The translations under genes and the position numbers were made by a program. Positions 1-9,897 of a DNA stretch of 64,000 nucleotides are shown here, piece after piece. Where the stretch lies: the NCBI RefSeq assembly GCF_000504205.1, contig NZ_AZAJ01000001.1:1772879-1836878 (forward strand). The letters run 5' to 3'. Below the pieces are notes generated by a model, which saw only the letters and a program-made list of their open reading frames with translations, had not been told where the DNA came from and did not search any database. Position 1 is the stretch's first letter; the number at the start of each line of letters is the position of its first letter. The stretch comes from Methanolobus tindarius DSM 2278. GTDB taxonomy: Archaea; Halobacteriota; Methanosarcinia; Methanosarcinales; Methanosarcinaceae.

Positions 1-1
1 C

Positions 2-517
2 AGGAAAATGAATCTCACTTCAGGTGGTCTGCTTCTTGATGATATGATAAGGGATTCCCAGATAGCCAAGACCCGAATGGGAGATGAGGCGGAACAAAAA
101 CTTGGAGAGCTTCTGGAAAAAATCGATTTTACAAATCCTGTTCCGGTTTCGGTTCCAGTTGATGAGATGTTTTCTGAAAACACAGGTGAACAGGAACCAC
201 AATCAATTGATGAATCTTTAGTTTCCGATTCCGCAAAAGAAAAAGTTTCCAATAATATTTCTCAGCATGCGGAAAGGAAACCAGAACCTGAAGTTTCAGG
301 TTCAAATTCTGATTCATTACCGGAAGAGAATGTGGGACAGAATGGAAATGAACCTGTAAATAATTATGGAAATGTGTTGCAGCCGGAAAAAGAGGATTCC
401 ATTTTGTCAAAAGATAAAACAGAATTATCAGAGCCTGAAAAGCAGTCTTCTTCTGAGAAAAAGAAAGACGATGACACTCCAAAACCACGACAGTATAATC
501 TGGGTGATTACCTGTGA
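2..517 (+). CDS. mre11: C-terminal part of Mre11 nuclease (partial)
   Basis: The reading frame is open to the left edge, so this is the 3' end of a gene. It encodes about 170 residues: a short folded part (about the first 45) and then a low-complexity tail rich in Glu, Ser, Pro and Asn that ends in GDYL. None of the phosphodiesterase motifs of Mre11 lie inside the window. The call rests on the 4-base overlap with rad50 and on the usual mre11-rad50 order in Methanosarcina-type archaea, where Mre11 carries a long, poorly conserved C-terminal tail. Mre11 is the nuclease of the Mre11-Rad50 break-repair complex. The ATG at position 8 could be taken as a start, but no ribosome-binding site can be seen there. 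Confidence 0.72.
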   Translation, partial: RKMNLTSGGLLLDDMIRDSQIAKTRMGDEAEQKLGELLEKIDFTNPVPVSVPVDEMFSENTGEQEPQSIDESLVSDSAKEKVSNNISQHAERKPEPEVSGSNSDSLPEENVGQNGNEPVNNYGNVLQPEKEDSILSKDKTELSEPEKQSSSEKKKDDDTPKPRQYNLGDYL

Positions 518-3177
518 TGCTAAAACGCCTGAAAGTTGAAAACATCAGGAGCTACAAGGAGCTTGACCTTTCTTTCAAGGATGGGGTAACTGTAGTTTCA
601 GGTGTAAACGGAAGTGGGAAATCCAGTCTTCTTGAGGCATGTTTCACGGGACTTTTCGGGAGCAAAACACTGGATAAGGAATTCGTTCTCTCCGATATCA
701 TCACAAAAGGTGCTTCAAAGGCATCAATACTGCTTGAATTCAAACAGAATGGTCATAACTATTCTATTGAACAGTCTTTCAGAAACGATCCTGAAAAGGG
801 GCGTGCTTCCAATACAAAATCTGTCTTTAAAAGAGACGGAGAAATAATATTTGATCAGGCAACCCGGACCTATGAAGCTGTTACCTCACTTCTGAATATG
901 GACGAAGAGGCGTACAGGAACTGTGTTTATATTCGGCAGGGTGAGATTGATGTGCTGATCAACTCCAAACCGAAAGACCGCCAGAAAATGATTGATGACC
1001 TGCTGCAACTTGGAAAGCTGGAAGAGTACAGGGAGAGAGCTTCAAGTGCAAGGGTTGGTGTAGGAAGGCACCAGAGGGACAATGAAAGGCGAATTAAGGA
1101 AATGCATGCGGAGATACAGCTAATTGAAGATTCAGATCCAAGCGGAAGGCTGGCAACCCTTAGAACAAGGTCTTTGCAGATTGATGAGGAAATCACATCC
1201 CTGAATGAGAAAAGGGATCAGGCGCGTAGCCTTATTGACGAAGTTGCAAAAAAGTTGTCCGAATTGAGTGAGCTTTCATCCAAAAAAGAAGCTGTTAAGC
1301 AGCAGATAAAGGAACTTACAGATCGTAAATCACTTTCTTTTGTTTCTATTGATAATCTATCAAAGGATATTCGTTCTCAAAAAGATGCTCTGGAGATTAA
1401 AAAAGCACGGATTTCTGAAATAGAATCAAAACTTTCTGTTGATTCTAAGGAGACGGATTCCCTTGTAGCTAAAATGGATGAGGAAGAGCGTTCTGTTCGT
1501 GACAGGCTGGCTGAAGTTAAGAGTAAGAAAGCGGTTGCCGAAAAAGATATTCTCAACATGGGTCAATCGATAAAAGATGCTGATAAACAGTTAAAGGCTC
1601 TTGAAGATGGGATGAAGGACGTACAGTCCAGAATAGAATCTGTTCACTCTGAAACTAAAAATCATAAACTTAATATCGCTGAACTTGAGAACACGCGTAA
1701 GGAAATAGTGTCTACAGTTTCTTCCCTGGGATTCAGCCTTGAGAAACTTGAAAATATTGATGATGTTCTTGATCTTGTAAATGATCAGCAGAAAAGGTTC
1801 CATGGTCAGGAATCTGAACTGAAGGTAAAGATTTCAGAATTGAAATCCCGTCTCGAAAAATCAAAAAAGCTTCTGGAAGCCGGGAAATGTCCAACTTGTG
1901 GTCAGGAGCTGAAAGGTTCCTGTGTGGAGCAGTCCACAGTTGAGGATGATGAGGCGCTGGCAAAGCTGGAATCTGAATTTTCGGAGTTGCAGGTCAGGCA
2001 GACTGAAACTGAAGCCCGGCTTGAGAAAATAAAGTCTGCAAGAAGCTGTAAGTCAGATATTGATGCTGTTCTGCGGGATATTAGTGCTGAGAAGGAAGCA
2101 ATTGAACGTGACGGGAAACGAGTTGAGGAATACGTTCTTCGTATAAAGGAAGATGAGACCAGGATTAAGGAACTGATGGCAGGTCAGCAGTCTCTTGAGA
2201 AAGCCCTTGAAGGAACCCAGGCCTTAATTCAGCAGATAAAACAGGATGAGGATTCTGTGCAGAAAGAGCATTCTTCTGTGCTTGAAAAACTTGCTTTACT
2301 CAGGGAAATGCAGAAAGCACTTGCTGAATCTGAGAAGATAAACTCTGAGATTGTGCAGATGAATGACAGGATAAAAGGCATTCAGGAAATGATCTCTTTA
2401 TTTGAAGCCCAGATTGGCGAAAAGAAAGAATCACTTGAGGAGATCGATAAGGGTATTGGTGAATTCAATAAGAATGAACTGGAAATCCTGAGTAAGAAAT
2501 ACAATACTGCATTTGAGAATATCAATTCCATGATAGGCAAGCTGAAGCTTGAAAAAGATGAGGTTATGAAGAAAGCCGGTATGGCTGAAAATGAACGTAA
2601 GAGACTTTCTGATATGAAAAAGAGTCTCACTGTGTTTAAGAATAAGGGTGATTTCCTGCGGGCTGTGTACTCAGATGCGGAAAACCTTGAGAGTATGTAT
2701 ATGCGTATCCGGGCTCAGCTGCGTTCAAGTAATATACAGACCCTTGATACTCTTATTAATGAGATTTTCACGTTCATGTATTCCAATAATGCGTATTCTC
2801 ACGTTACGCTGGATGCTGATTACAACCTGACTGTTTTTGAGAAGGACGGAACCGCGCTTGAACCTAAACTTCTCAGTGGTGGCGAGAGAGCACTCTTTAA
2901 TCTGGTGCTTCGTTGTGCTATCTATCGTTTACTGTCTCTTGGAAATTCAACGCAGGTAGGAGAGGGACTTCCTCCACTGATAATGGATGAACCGACGGTT
3001 TTCCTTGACCGTGGGCATGTACACCAGTTGATTAAGCTTGTTGATATGATGAGGGATATTGGAGTTGCCCAGATACTCATTGTCTCCCATGATGAATCGC
3101 TGATTGATTCTGCAGACCATGTATTTGCAGTTGAAAAAGACCCCATTACAAATAATTCTGCTATATTTGCCCGGTAA
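514..3177 (+). CDS. rad50: DNA double-strand break repair ATPase Rad50
   Basis: Rad50 is the SMC-like ATPase that tethers DNA ends with Mre11. Walker A GVNGSGKS lies at residues 30-37. A long coiled coil of about residues 175-740 is broken at its apex by the zinc hook CPTC (459-462). The ABC signature LSGGERALF is near residue 786, and Walker B with the catalytic Glu (LIMDEPTVFLD) near 823. The length of 887 aa is normal for archaeal Rad50. The frame opens with GTG at 514 directly followed by ATG at 517; the ATG gives the usual family start M-L-K-R-L. The gene overlaps the mre11 stop, so the two are translationally coupled. All key ATPase residues are present. Confidence 0.97.
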   Translation: MMLKRLKVENIRSYKELDLSFKDGVTVVSGVNGSGKSSLLEACFTGLFGSKTLDKEFVLSDIITKGASKASILLEFKQNGHNYSIEQSFRNDPEKGRASNTKSVFKRDGEIIFDQATRTYEAVTSLLNMDEEAYRNCVYIRQGEIDVLINSKPKDRQKMIDDLLQLGKLEEYRERASSARVGVGRHQRDNERRIKEMHAEIQLIEDSDPSGRLATLRTRSLQIDEEITSLNEKRDQARSLIDEVAKKLSELSELSSKKEAVKQQIKELTDRKSLSFVSIDNLSKDIRSQKDALEIKKARISEIESKLSVDSKETDSLVAKMDEEERSVRDRLAEVKSKKAVAEKDILNMGQSIKDADKQLKALEDGMKDVQSRIESVHSETKNHKLNIAELENTRKEIVSTVSSLGFSLEKLENIDDVLDLVNDQQKRFHGQESELKVKISELKSRLEKSKKLLEAGKCPTCGQELKGSCVEQSTVEDDEALAKLESEFSELQVRQTETEARLEKIKSARSCKSDIDAVLRDISAEKEAIERDGKRVEEYVLRIKEDETRIKELMAGQQSLEKALEGTQALIQQIKQDEDSVQKEHSSVLEKLALLREMQKALAESEKINSEIVQMNDRIKGIQEMISLFEAQIGEKKESLEEIDKGIGEFNKNELEILSKKYNTAFENINSMIGKLKLEKDEVMKKAGMAENERKRLSDMKKSLTVFKNKGDFLRAVYSDAENLESMYMRIRAQLRSSNIQTLDTLINEIFTFMYSNNAYSHVTLDADYNLTVFEKDGTALEPKLLSGGERALFNLVLRCAIYRLLSLGNSTQVGEGLPPLIMDEPTVFLDRGHVHQLIKLVDMMRDIGVAQILIVSHDESLIDSADHVFAVEKDPITNNSAIFAR

Positions 3178-3298
3178 GCGGTGGTTAAAGTGCCCGTTGA
3201 ATGGGAGAAATGCAGATCAAATTAAATAATTATTTATTGCTTGAATAAAATACAAGAGACAACCATAAGGTATATTATACTTTTATTCATATATTAAC

Positions 3299-4228
3299 GT
3301 GGTATTTTCGCGTAACAGCGATGAGGGACTGAATGGATTTGCGAGGCTTTTCATGAACACTGAAAACAGGGACTTTGTCATTGAACGCCTTGAGCGGCAG
3401 CTCAAGGAAAAAGAAGCAGAATTAGACGATATTAAAACCAATCTCCGGGAGTCTATACTCCGTGAGATCAGAAGTGATCTTAAGAACGACCTTGATTTTA
3501 ACAATCGCATTGCTCAGCTTGAACGTAAGGTCCAGTCCATAAACAGTAATCTTAACGGGATAATGGATGAACTTCTTGACCAGAAATCAATGATTAGAGC
3601 ATTGAAAGAGCTCCCTGTTTCAAAAGAAAGAAAAGCTGAGCCAAAAGCCACACTAAATCTAACACCTGATCCAGCACCAGCACCTAAAGTTGAAAAGCCA
3701 GTTTCAGAAGCTGCGCCTGTTGAATACTCAAGTCCCAGGGTTTACAGGCCGGAACCAAAACCTGTTTCAGCTTCAAACAATGCTTCGCAGCCAAAAAGTG
3801 TATCACCTTCATCGATGGTTCCTCCATCAAATCCCTCAGTTCCTAAAGACCCCGCATCTTATGCAAGCAAGTCAAATCCAAAAGTTTCCATCAGATCTGC
3901 AGAGCCTGAACAGGTTTCCAGACAAGCTCCTGCTTCACAATCATCAAATATGAGTTTTAATGTGAGGGAAGTTCCTTCTGTGAAGCGCCCTGAGATTCCT
4001 GAACCTGAACCAAGGTCAGAATATATTATTGCAGAAACGGATGATGAGCGCCAGATGAGACTCAACAGGACGTCACGGCAGGAAAGAGATTCCTGCAATT
4101 ATATCGTTGCTGAAGAGGATAAACCGGATTCATGCAATGATAAGAACAATAAAGATTCTGATTACGAGTCCATAGAGGCACGTGAGGATGAAGATGCGGT
4201 AATAATGACTACCACACGAAAAAAATAA
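3299..4228 (+). CDS. Coiled-coil and disordered protein of unknown function
   Basis: No family is recognised. From the GTG at 3299 it is 309 aa. An in-frame ATG at 3353 (residue 19), just before the coiled coil, is an equal or better start; neither has a strong Shine-Dalgarno site. Residues about 22-105 are strongly charged heptad-like sequence (RLERQLKEKEAEL, QLERKVQSINSNL), predicting a coiled coil. The remainder is rich in Pro, Ser, Ala and Lys with an acidic C-terminus, and probably disordered. A TATA-like stretch at about 3271-3281 suggests its own promoter. It lies between rad50 and smc on the same strand, 27 bases before smc, so a role as a chromosome-associated or adaptor protein is possible, but this is inference from position only. 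Confidence 0.75.
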   Translation: MVFSRNSDEGLNGFARLFMNTENRDFVIERLERQLKEKEAELDDIKTNLRESILREIRSDLKNDLDFNNRIAQLERKVQSINSNLNGIMDELLDQKSMIRALKELPVSKERKAEPKATLNLTPDPAPAPKVEKPVSEAAPVEYSSPRVYRPEPKPVSASNNASQPKSVSPSSMVPPSNPSVPKDPASYASKSNPKVSIRSAEPEQVSRQAPASQSSNMSFNVREVPSVKRPEIPEPEPRSEYIIAETDDERQMRLNRTSRQERDSCNYIVAEEDKPDSCNDKNNKDSDYESIEAREDEDAVIMTTTRKK

Positions 4229-4254
4229 TCTTTTCATAAAAACAGAGGATTTAC

Positions 4255-7200
4255 GTGCACATCAAGGAACTTGAGTTTATAAACTTCAAATCCTTCGGAA
4301 AAAAGGTAAAAATACCTTTTTTTGATGGTTTCACTACCATATCCGGTCCAAATGGTAGTGGGAAATCTAACATAATAGACGGTATTCTCTTTGTGCTGGG
4401 TCTTTCAAGTTCCAGAACCCTGAGAGCTGAAAAACTAACTGACCTTATATACAACGGCGAAGGTTCCAAAAAACCAGATTTTGCCCAGGTTACCATTCGG
4501 TTTGACAATACTGACCGTGAGATGCCATTTGATGCAGATGAGATTTCCATCACAAGAAAGATCAGGGAAACTGATTCCGGATATTACAGTTATTTCTATT
4601 TTAACGGCAAGGCAGTAAGCCTCGGAGATGTTCATAATTACCTTGCCAAAGCCCGTGTAACTCCTGAAGGATACAATGTTGTGATGCAGGGAGACGTTAC
4701 CCGTATCATCAATATGACTCCCGGTGAAAGACGTAAGATAATTGATGAGATTGCCGGAGTTGCTGAATTTGACAGTAAGAGGGACAGGGCACTCAGCGAA
4801 CTTGAGATTGTTCGTGAAAGGGTTGAAAGAGTCGATATTATTATTGAAGAGGTTGGTCAGCAGCTTGAAAAGCTAAAGACTGAACGTGATCAGGCTCTTA
4901 AATACCAGTCTCTCAAAGAAGAGAAAATGAAATTTGAGGGTTTTGTCCTGCTGGCAAAACTGAAAGATGCCAAAGTAGAACTCACAAGTGTCGCAGATGA
5001 TATTCTTGCAAAAGAGGAAGTTCTTGCCAAACTGGAAGTTGATTTAGAGGCAAAGAGAGTTGCTGTGGATAAACTTGAGCAGGAACTTGAGGAAATGACC
5101 CTGAACATCCAGAGAATGGGTGAGGATGAACAGATCCAGATCAAGAAGGATATTGAAGGAATCCGCGGTGAAGTTTCAAGGTGTATGGACACCATTGAGA
5201 TTTCTGAAAAAGAGATGGAAGATGTTGAATCCAGAAGAAGAAAAGCCTTTGTGGATATCGATGATATAAAAGGTAAGCTTGAAGAACTGGATTCAAAAAT
5301 ATCAGAAGAGGCAATGCGTAAGGAAAGTATTCTTGCTGAGATGTCCGAGCGCAAAACAGAGCGCATGCTCCTGCAAAGCAAGATTGCTGATGTGGATGCT
5401 AAGTTTGCGCAGACCCGTGATGAGTTAAGCAAACTCAAATCCCGGCTTGAAGAAGTGAAAAATGAGAAAAACGAGCTCATGCGTCAGGAAGATCGTCTGC
5501 TTGATTCCCAGAGAAGAAAGTCTGTTGAGGCAAGGGATATTGAAAGTGAAATCGCAGATGCGAAGTCTAAAGCGGAATCTTCAGGCAGTGACACAAAATC
5601 CGTAGAATATGATATTGATAAACTCAATGAGAAGATCGATGCCCTGACAAAGGACATGGATGATCTTGAGTTCACACGTTCCCAGTTAAAGGTTATTGTT
5701 AAGGAATTTGAGGACGAGCTTCGAAAGCATGAGAATGATTATGCAAGAATCGAGGTTCGTGTCAGAGCTGCAGAGGACCACAGCAGGTATTCCAAAGCCG
5801 TAGACATGGTGATGAATGAGAAGAAACACCACGGTCTGCCGGGAATCTATGGTACTATTGCAGAACTTGGTAGTGTTGACCAGAAGTATTCCAATGCTCT
5901 GGGAATTGCAGCCGGCGGTCGTATGCAGGCAGTTGTGGTTGAAAATGATGAGGACGCATCAAGAGCTATCTCTTTCCTGAAACAAAGGCGTGGCGGCAGG
6001 GCAACTTTCCTTCCTTTGAACAAGATGGAAGGCCGCAGGCCTTACAAGGATCTTTCTGACAGGGAAGGTGTGATTGGCTATGCAATTGACCTGATTGATT
6101 TTGATAATAAATTCGAGGCAGCATTCTGGTACGTTTTCAGGGATACTCTGATTGTTGATACTCTTACCAACGCGCGCCGCCTGATGGGAGGACTCAGGAT
6201 GGTCACTCTTGAAGGTGAAGTTATTGAAAAGAGTGGTGCGATGGTTGGAGGTTCCCAGCAGCAGAAATCCGGTCTTTCTTTTGCAGCATCTGAAAAAGAT
6301 AAGCTTGTAAAGATAGCTGAAAAGATAACCGAACTTGATTCCAAGCGCAGTAATGCAATCAAGAAATTGGATCAGGTTGAAGGTCATGTGGCACAGATCA
6401 ACCGTGAGATACATGAACATGATAAGGAAATCTCCAAGAAGCAGATGCAGCTTGAAGAGATCTCAGGCAGGGGCGAGCGTCTTGAACAGCTTATTGAGGC
6501 AAAGAGTCAGGAACTTGCAGAAATCGAGGAAGCCCGCAAACAGCTCAGGGAAGAAATGGATTCCACACTCACAAAGAAGCAGGAGCAGGAAGAACTTGTC
6601 GTTTCACTTGAAAAGGACATTGAGGTTCTGGAAGAGAAACTGGAAGGTTCCGAGGTTCCTGAACTTAACAGGCAGGCTGAGCAGCTTGATGAGGAAATCA
6701 GGCGTCTGGACGGTCGCGTAAGGGATATTGACTCCACTCTTAATGCTCTGAATCTTGATCGTGATTATGCATCTAATAAGATCGAAGAGAACAGGGAACT
6801 CATCAAATCCATGGATGAGAAGAAGAGCACTCACAAGCAGCGTGTTTCCGAACTAAAGAATAAGATAGCCGAACTTGAAGAGTTACTCAAAGAGAAACAG
6901 CAGCGTGAAATGGAACTTGCGGATGAGCTTAAGGAATTACAGCAGGAACGTACCCGCTTGCATGATGAACATCTTGCATTGAAGAAAGAATTTGATAAAT
7001 TCAAGGCAAGGTTCGATGAAGGCAACAGACAGATGATGGCTCTTAACGCAACAAAGGAAGCCCTTGATGAGCAGGTAAACGATCTTACTGAGGAGATTCA
7101 GAGGCGTGGTATCGAGGAAACAGAAGAAGTTCCTAATTATGAGACCGTACGCACAAGGATAGCATCTATTGAAAGGGCAATGGAGCGCCTTGAACCTGTG

Positions 7201-7779
7201 AATATGCGTGCAATTGATGAATATGATGAAGTTGAATCAAGACTTGATGAGCTTGTTAGCAGGCGTGACACTCTCTCATCTGAAAGAGAGCAGATTCTTG
7301 AGCGTATAAAACAGTATGAACAGCTCAAAAAGGATACTTTCATGGAAACCTACAATGGTATTAATGAACCATTCAAGGAAATATTCCATGAGCTTTCCGA
7401 TGGAATTGGAGAGCTTGTTCTTGATAATTATGAAGACCCATTTGCCGGTGGTCTTACACTTAAGGCACAGCCAAAGGAAAAGACACTGCAGCGTCTTGAA
7501 GCGATGTCAGGAGGAGAGAAGAGTCTGACTGCGCTTTCATTTGTTTTCGCTATTCAGCAGTACAGGCCGGCACCTTTCTATGCATTCGATGAAATTGACA
7601 TGTTTCTTGACGGAGCAAATGCCGGAAGGGTTGCACAGCGCGTGAAAAAGGCAGTTAAAAATGCTCAGTTTATCGTTGTGTCCCTGAGAAAGCCAATGAT
7701 TGAAGCCGCAGAGCGCACAATCGGTGTTGCAATGCAGGAAAATAACATTACAAGTATAACGGGAGTGAAATTACGTTGA
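4255..7779 (+). CDS. smc: Chromosome segregation ATPase SMC
   Basis: SMC is the core ATPase of the prokaryotic condensin complex. Walker A GPNGSGKS lies at residues 31-38. Two long coiled-coil arms (about 165-500 and 670-1010) flank a hinge of about 510-660, where GLPGIYGTIAELG and the Gly-rich GGRMQAVVVE and GAMVGGS stretches are visible. The ABC signature MSGGEKSL is near residue 1084 and Walker B FAFDEIDMFLD-like sequence near 1108. At 1174 aa it has full family length with all motifs intact. The start is GTG with a GAGGA ribosome site 5 to 9 bases upstream. The stop overlaps the scpA start by 4 bases, so the subunits are probably made together. No intein is present. Confidence 0.97.
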   Translation: MHIKELEFINFKSFGKKVKIPFFDGFTTISGPNGSGKSNIIDGILFVLGLSSSRTLRAEKLTDLIYNGEGSKKPDFAQVTIRFDNTDREMPFDADEISITRKIRETDSGYYSYFYFNGKAVSLGDVHNYLAKARVTPEGYNVVMQGDVTRIINMTPGERRKIIDEIAGVAEFDSKRDRALSELEIVRERVERVDIIIEEVGQQLEKLKTERDQALKYQSLKEEKMKFEGFVLLAKLKDAKVELTSVADDILAKEEVLAKLEVDLEAKRVAVDKLEQELEEMTLNIQRMGEDEQIQIKKDIEGIRGEVSRCMDTIEISEKEMEDVESRRRKAFVDIDDIKGKLEELDSKISEEAMRKESILAEMSERKTERMLLQSKIADVDAKFAQTRDELSKLKSRLEEVKNEKNELMRQEDRLLDSQRRKSVEARDIESEIADAKSKAESSGSDTKSVEYDIDKLNEKIDALTKDMDDLEFTRSQLKVIVKEFEDELRKHENDYARIEVRVRAAEDHSRYSKAVDMVMNEKKHHGLPGIYGTIAELGSVDQKYSNALGIAAGGRMQAVVVENDEDASRAISFLKQRRGGRATFLPLNKMEGRRPYKDLSDREGVIGYAIDLIDFDNKFEAAFWYVFRDTLIVDTLTNARRLMGGLRMVTLEGEVIEKSGAMVGGSQQQKSGLSFAASEKDKLVKIAEKITELDSKRSNAIKKLDQVEGHVAQINREIHEHDKEISKKQMQLEEISGRGERLEQLIEAKSQELAEIEEARKQLREEMDSTLTKKQEQEELVVSLEKDIEVLEEKLEGSEVPELNRQAEQLDEEIRRLDGRVRDIDSTLNALNLDRDYASNKIEENRELIKSMDEKKSTHKQRVSELKNKIAELEELLKEKQQREMELADELKELQQERTRLHDEHLALKKEFDKFKARFDEGNRQMMALNATKEALDEQVNDLTEEIQRRGIEETEEVPNYETVRTRIASIERAMERLEPVNMRAIDEYDEVESRLDELVSRRDTLSSEREQILERIKQYEQLKKDTFMETYNGINEPFKEIFHELSDGIGELVLDNYEDPFAGGLTLKAQPKEKTLQRLEAMSGGEKSLTALSFVFAIQQYRPAPFYAFDEIDMFLDGANAGRVAQRVKKAVKNAQFIVVSLRKPMIEAAERTIGVAMQENNITSITGVKLR

Positions 7780-8627
7780 ACGAAATAGCAGAAGATGTGG
7801 AAATGGTTCAGGCAGTCGACATTGCCCAGATAACTGATGTTTCGTTACCTTGTACCATTGACCCTGAATTCGTTGAGACTTTAAGAGGTCTTGGTGTTGA
7901 TGAAGCCCTTCTGGAATTCCCGGAAGATGTCCTCAGTGAACCTGTTGAGATCCTCATGAATCTTGCAAAAGATGGTGCAATTAATCCATGGGATATTGAT
8001 ATTGTCAATGTTACTGATATGTTCCTTGAGCGAGTAGAGGTTATGCAGATGCTTGATCTGCGCATCTCCGGACGTACACTCCTTTATGCAGCAATCCTTT
8101 TACGTATGAAATCAACTGGAATTGTCCAGGAAGAAGAGGAAGAAGACTGCTTTGACATGTTTGCAGATGAGCTGGATTTCTATGAGGTTGATGAATATCC
8201 GGTTCCAAAATTACCAATCAGGCGCAGGGCTACCCGTCCTGTAACGCTTCAGGAACTTATTGTTGAACTTCGTAAGGCTGAGAAGGTAGAAACTCGCAGG
8301 AAAGACCGCAGTGTTCACCGCAGGCTTGAAGAAAAGGCCGCAGTAACCACAGATGATGTCCTTGGAATTGCACACGAAGAGGATATTCTGGGACGTGTAA
8401 AGGACATGGGTGAAATGCTTGAAAAATCGTTTGAAGATTGTGATTTTGTGGTCCTTTCAGATCTTATGACAGACGACAGGTCGGAGAATATAATGACTTA
8501 TGTTTCATTGCTGTTCCTTGCTACCGAAAAGAAAGTATGGCTTGCCCAGAAGGAACTTTTCGGTGAATTGTATGTGTATCCATGTGATGAAGCATGTGAT
8601 ATTGTAACTGCAACAGAGGCTGTGTGA
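7776..8627 (+). CDS. scpA: Segregation and condensation protein ScpA (kleisin)
   Basis: ScpA is the kleisin that bridges the SMC heads. The N-terminal part carries the typical kleisin helix with NLAKDGAINPWDIDIVNVTD (about residues 72-91) and the segment LRISGRTLLYAAILLRMKS. A long acidic linker (EEEEEDCFDMF) and a basic region follow, and the C-terminal winged helix has FLATEKKVWLAQKELFGEL, which contacts an SMC head. At 283 aa the length is normal for archaea. The start is TTG, overlapping the smc stop (TTGA), which indicates translational coupling. scpB follows after 15 bases. Confidence 0.93.
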   Translation: MNEIAEDVEMVQAVDIAQITDVSLPCTIDPEFVETLRGLGVDEALLEFPEDVLSEPVEILMNLAKDGAINPWDIDIVNVTDMFLERVEVMQMLDLRISGRTLLYAAILLRMKSTGIVQEEEEEDCFDMFADELDFYEVDEYPVPKLPIRRRATRPVTLQELIVELRKAEKVETRRKDRSVHRRLEEKAAVTTDDVLGIAHEEDILGRVKDMGEMLEKSFEDCDFVVLSDLMTDDRSENIMTYVSLLFLATEKKVWLAQKELFGELYVYPCDEACDIVTATEAV

Positions 8628-8642
8628 GGTGTATTCACAGTT

Positions 8643-9749
8643 ATGAGTGATAAGGAAGTAATCGAAGCAGCTCTTTTTGCTGCCGGGGGAGCACTTGATG
8701 CTACAACTCTTGGCAGGCTGATAGGCAAAAATAAAACAAAAGCCATTCCTGTTGCCCTGGAGCTTGTAAAGGAATATGCTGAAAGGGAATCAGGCCTTGA
8801 GGTTCTGGACCTTGGCGAACGTTATGTCATGCAGGTCAAGCCCAAATATACCGATGATGTAAGACCTCTGGCTCCAAAAGAACTGAGTGCACCGATGCTT
8901 CGCACACTTTCCATGATAGCCTATCATCAGCCGCTTGTCCAGTCTGATCTTGTTGATATGCGGGGTAATTCCGCTTATGATCATATCAGAGAACTAAAGG
9001 AAAGGGGATTTGTTGAAGCGCTTCCGCACGGCAGGACAAAGATTCTCCAAACTACTTCTCTGTTTGCTGATTATTTTGGTCTTGAATCCAATGATCCTGA
9101 ACTTGTCAAAAAGAAGATCATTGAACTTTCCCGTGTACAGAGCGGACAGAGTGGTCTTAATAAATGGCTTGGAAGGCGGTTTATTGGTGTTACTCCGATG
9201 TATGAGTCACTTATGCAGCTTTGCGGTATAAGGGAATATAAAGTTATCAATGCTTATGACCCTACCGAAGAGGAACTTGATGAGCTTGATGATGTTTACA
9301 AGCTGGTAATCTCCAAAGGTTATACTGAGAAAGTAAGTAAATACTATGATGGGGAGATTATTGAGGCTAGCTCCACGACATTTGATGACCTCATAGATTC
9401 TATAAATCTGCTTGAAAACGTGTCAGATACCGACACTGCAAAATCAAGTATAGAATCCATAGGTGAGCTCAAGGAACGCTATGTTTCAAAAGCTCTTGTG
9501 ATTAGCAAGAAAGTCCAGCCTGCAACAGAAATGGTTGCGCGCATTGTCAGTGATCTGCGTCTTGGTGTTTCATCAACCGGGATTGTAATCGCTCCTGACT
9601 ACGGACAATCCAGTGACGGCGTTGACATTTCAGAGGGTGCTGATATTTTGATACCTACACACAAAGGCATGAATGGTGACCTTATAGAAAGGGTATGCAG
9701 CAAATATGATGCCGTTATTGATGGTCTCAAAAAGCTTGAAGATGAATGA
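8643..9749 (+). CDS. scpB: Segregation and condensation protein ScpB with C-terminal extension
   Basis: ScpB binds ScpA and completes the SMC-ScpAB condensin. The first 170 residues are the two winged-helix domains, with family stretches IEAALFAAGGALDATTL, LRTLSMIAYHQPLVQSDLVD and a GRTKILQTTSLFADYFGL-like end. The protein is 368 aa, against about 180-200 for most ScpB. The extra residues (about 175-368) contain a hydrophilic region followed by a segment with alternating hydrophobics and Gly (VISKKVQPATEMVARIVSDL, GADILIPTHKG) that I do not recognise as a named domain. It is the last gene of the smc-scpA-scpB run; the next gene, tbp, has its own promoter. Confidence 0.9.
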   Translation: MSDKEVIEAALFAAGGALDATTLGRLIGKNKTKAIPVALELVKEYAERESGLEVLDLGERYVMQVKPKYTDDVRPLAPKELSAPMLRTLSMIAYHQPLVQSDLVDMRGNSAYDHIRELKERGFVEALPHGRTKILQTTSLFADYFGLESNDPELVKKKIIELSRVQSGQSGLNKWLGRRFIGVTPMYESLMQLCGIREYKVINAYDPTEEELDELDDVYKLVISKGYTEKVSKYYDGEIIEASSTTFDDLIDSINLLENVSDTDTAKSSIESIGELKERYVSKALVISKKVQPATEMVARIVSDLRLGVSSTGIVIAPDYGQSSDGVDISEGADILIPTHKGMNGDLIERVCSKYDAVIDGLKKLEDE

Positions 9750-9821
9750 GATGGGGAATTTGTATTAAATTTTACTCAAAAAGTATTAAAACTTTTACTA
9801 TTTTATCAGTTCCTTAAAAAC

Positions 9822-9853
9822 CTATATAAACAAGAGGGTATAAGCTTATATAC
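9822..9853 (+). promoter_or_regulatory. tbp promoter with two TATA-like boxes
   Basis: A purine-rich BRE-like stretch and CTATATAAA lie at 9822-9830. A second TATA-like box, CTTATATAC, lies at 9845-9853, about 23 bases downstream, where transcription from the first box should begin. The Shine-Dalgarno ATGAGGA is at 9884-9890, before the ATG at 9898. Confidence 0.65.
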
Positions 9854-9897
9854 TGAATTGTTGAATATTAGCCCGCTTTAAATATGAGGATTATACT

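Noticed and set aside
8-517. Independent 169-aa gene at the left edge
   Set aside because: The frame is open to the edge, there is no ribosome site, and the position directly before rad50 fits the Mre11 tail.
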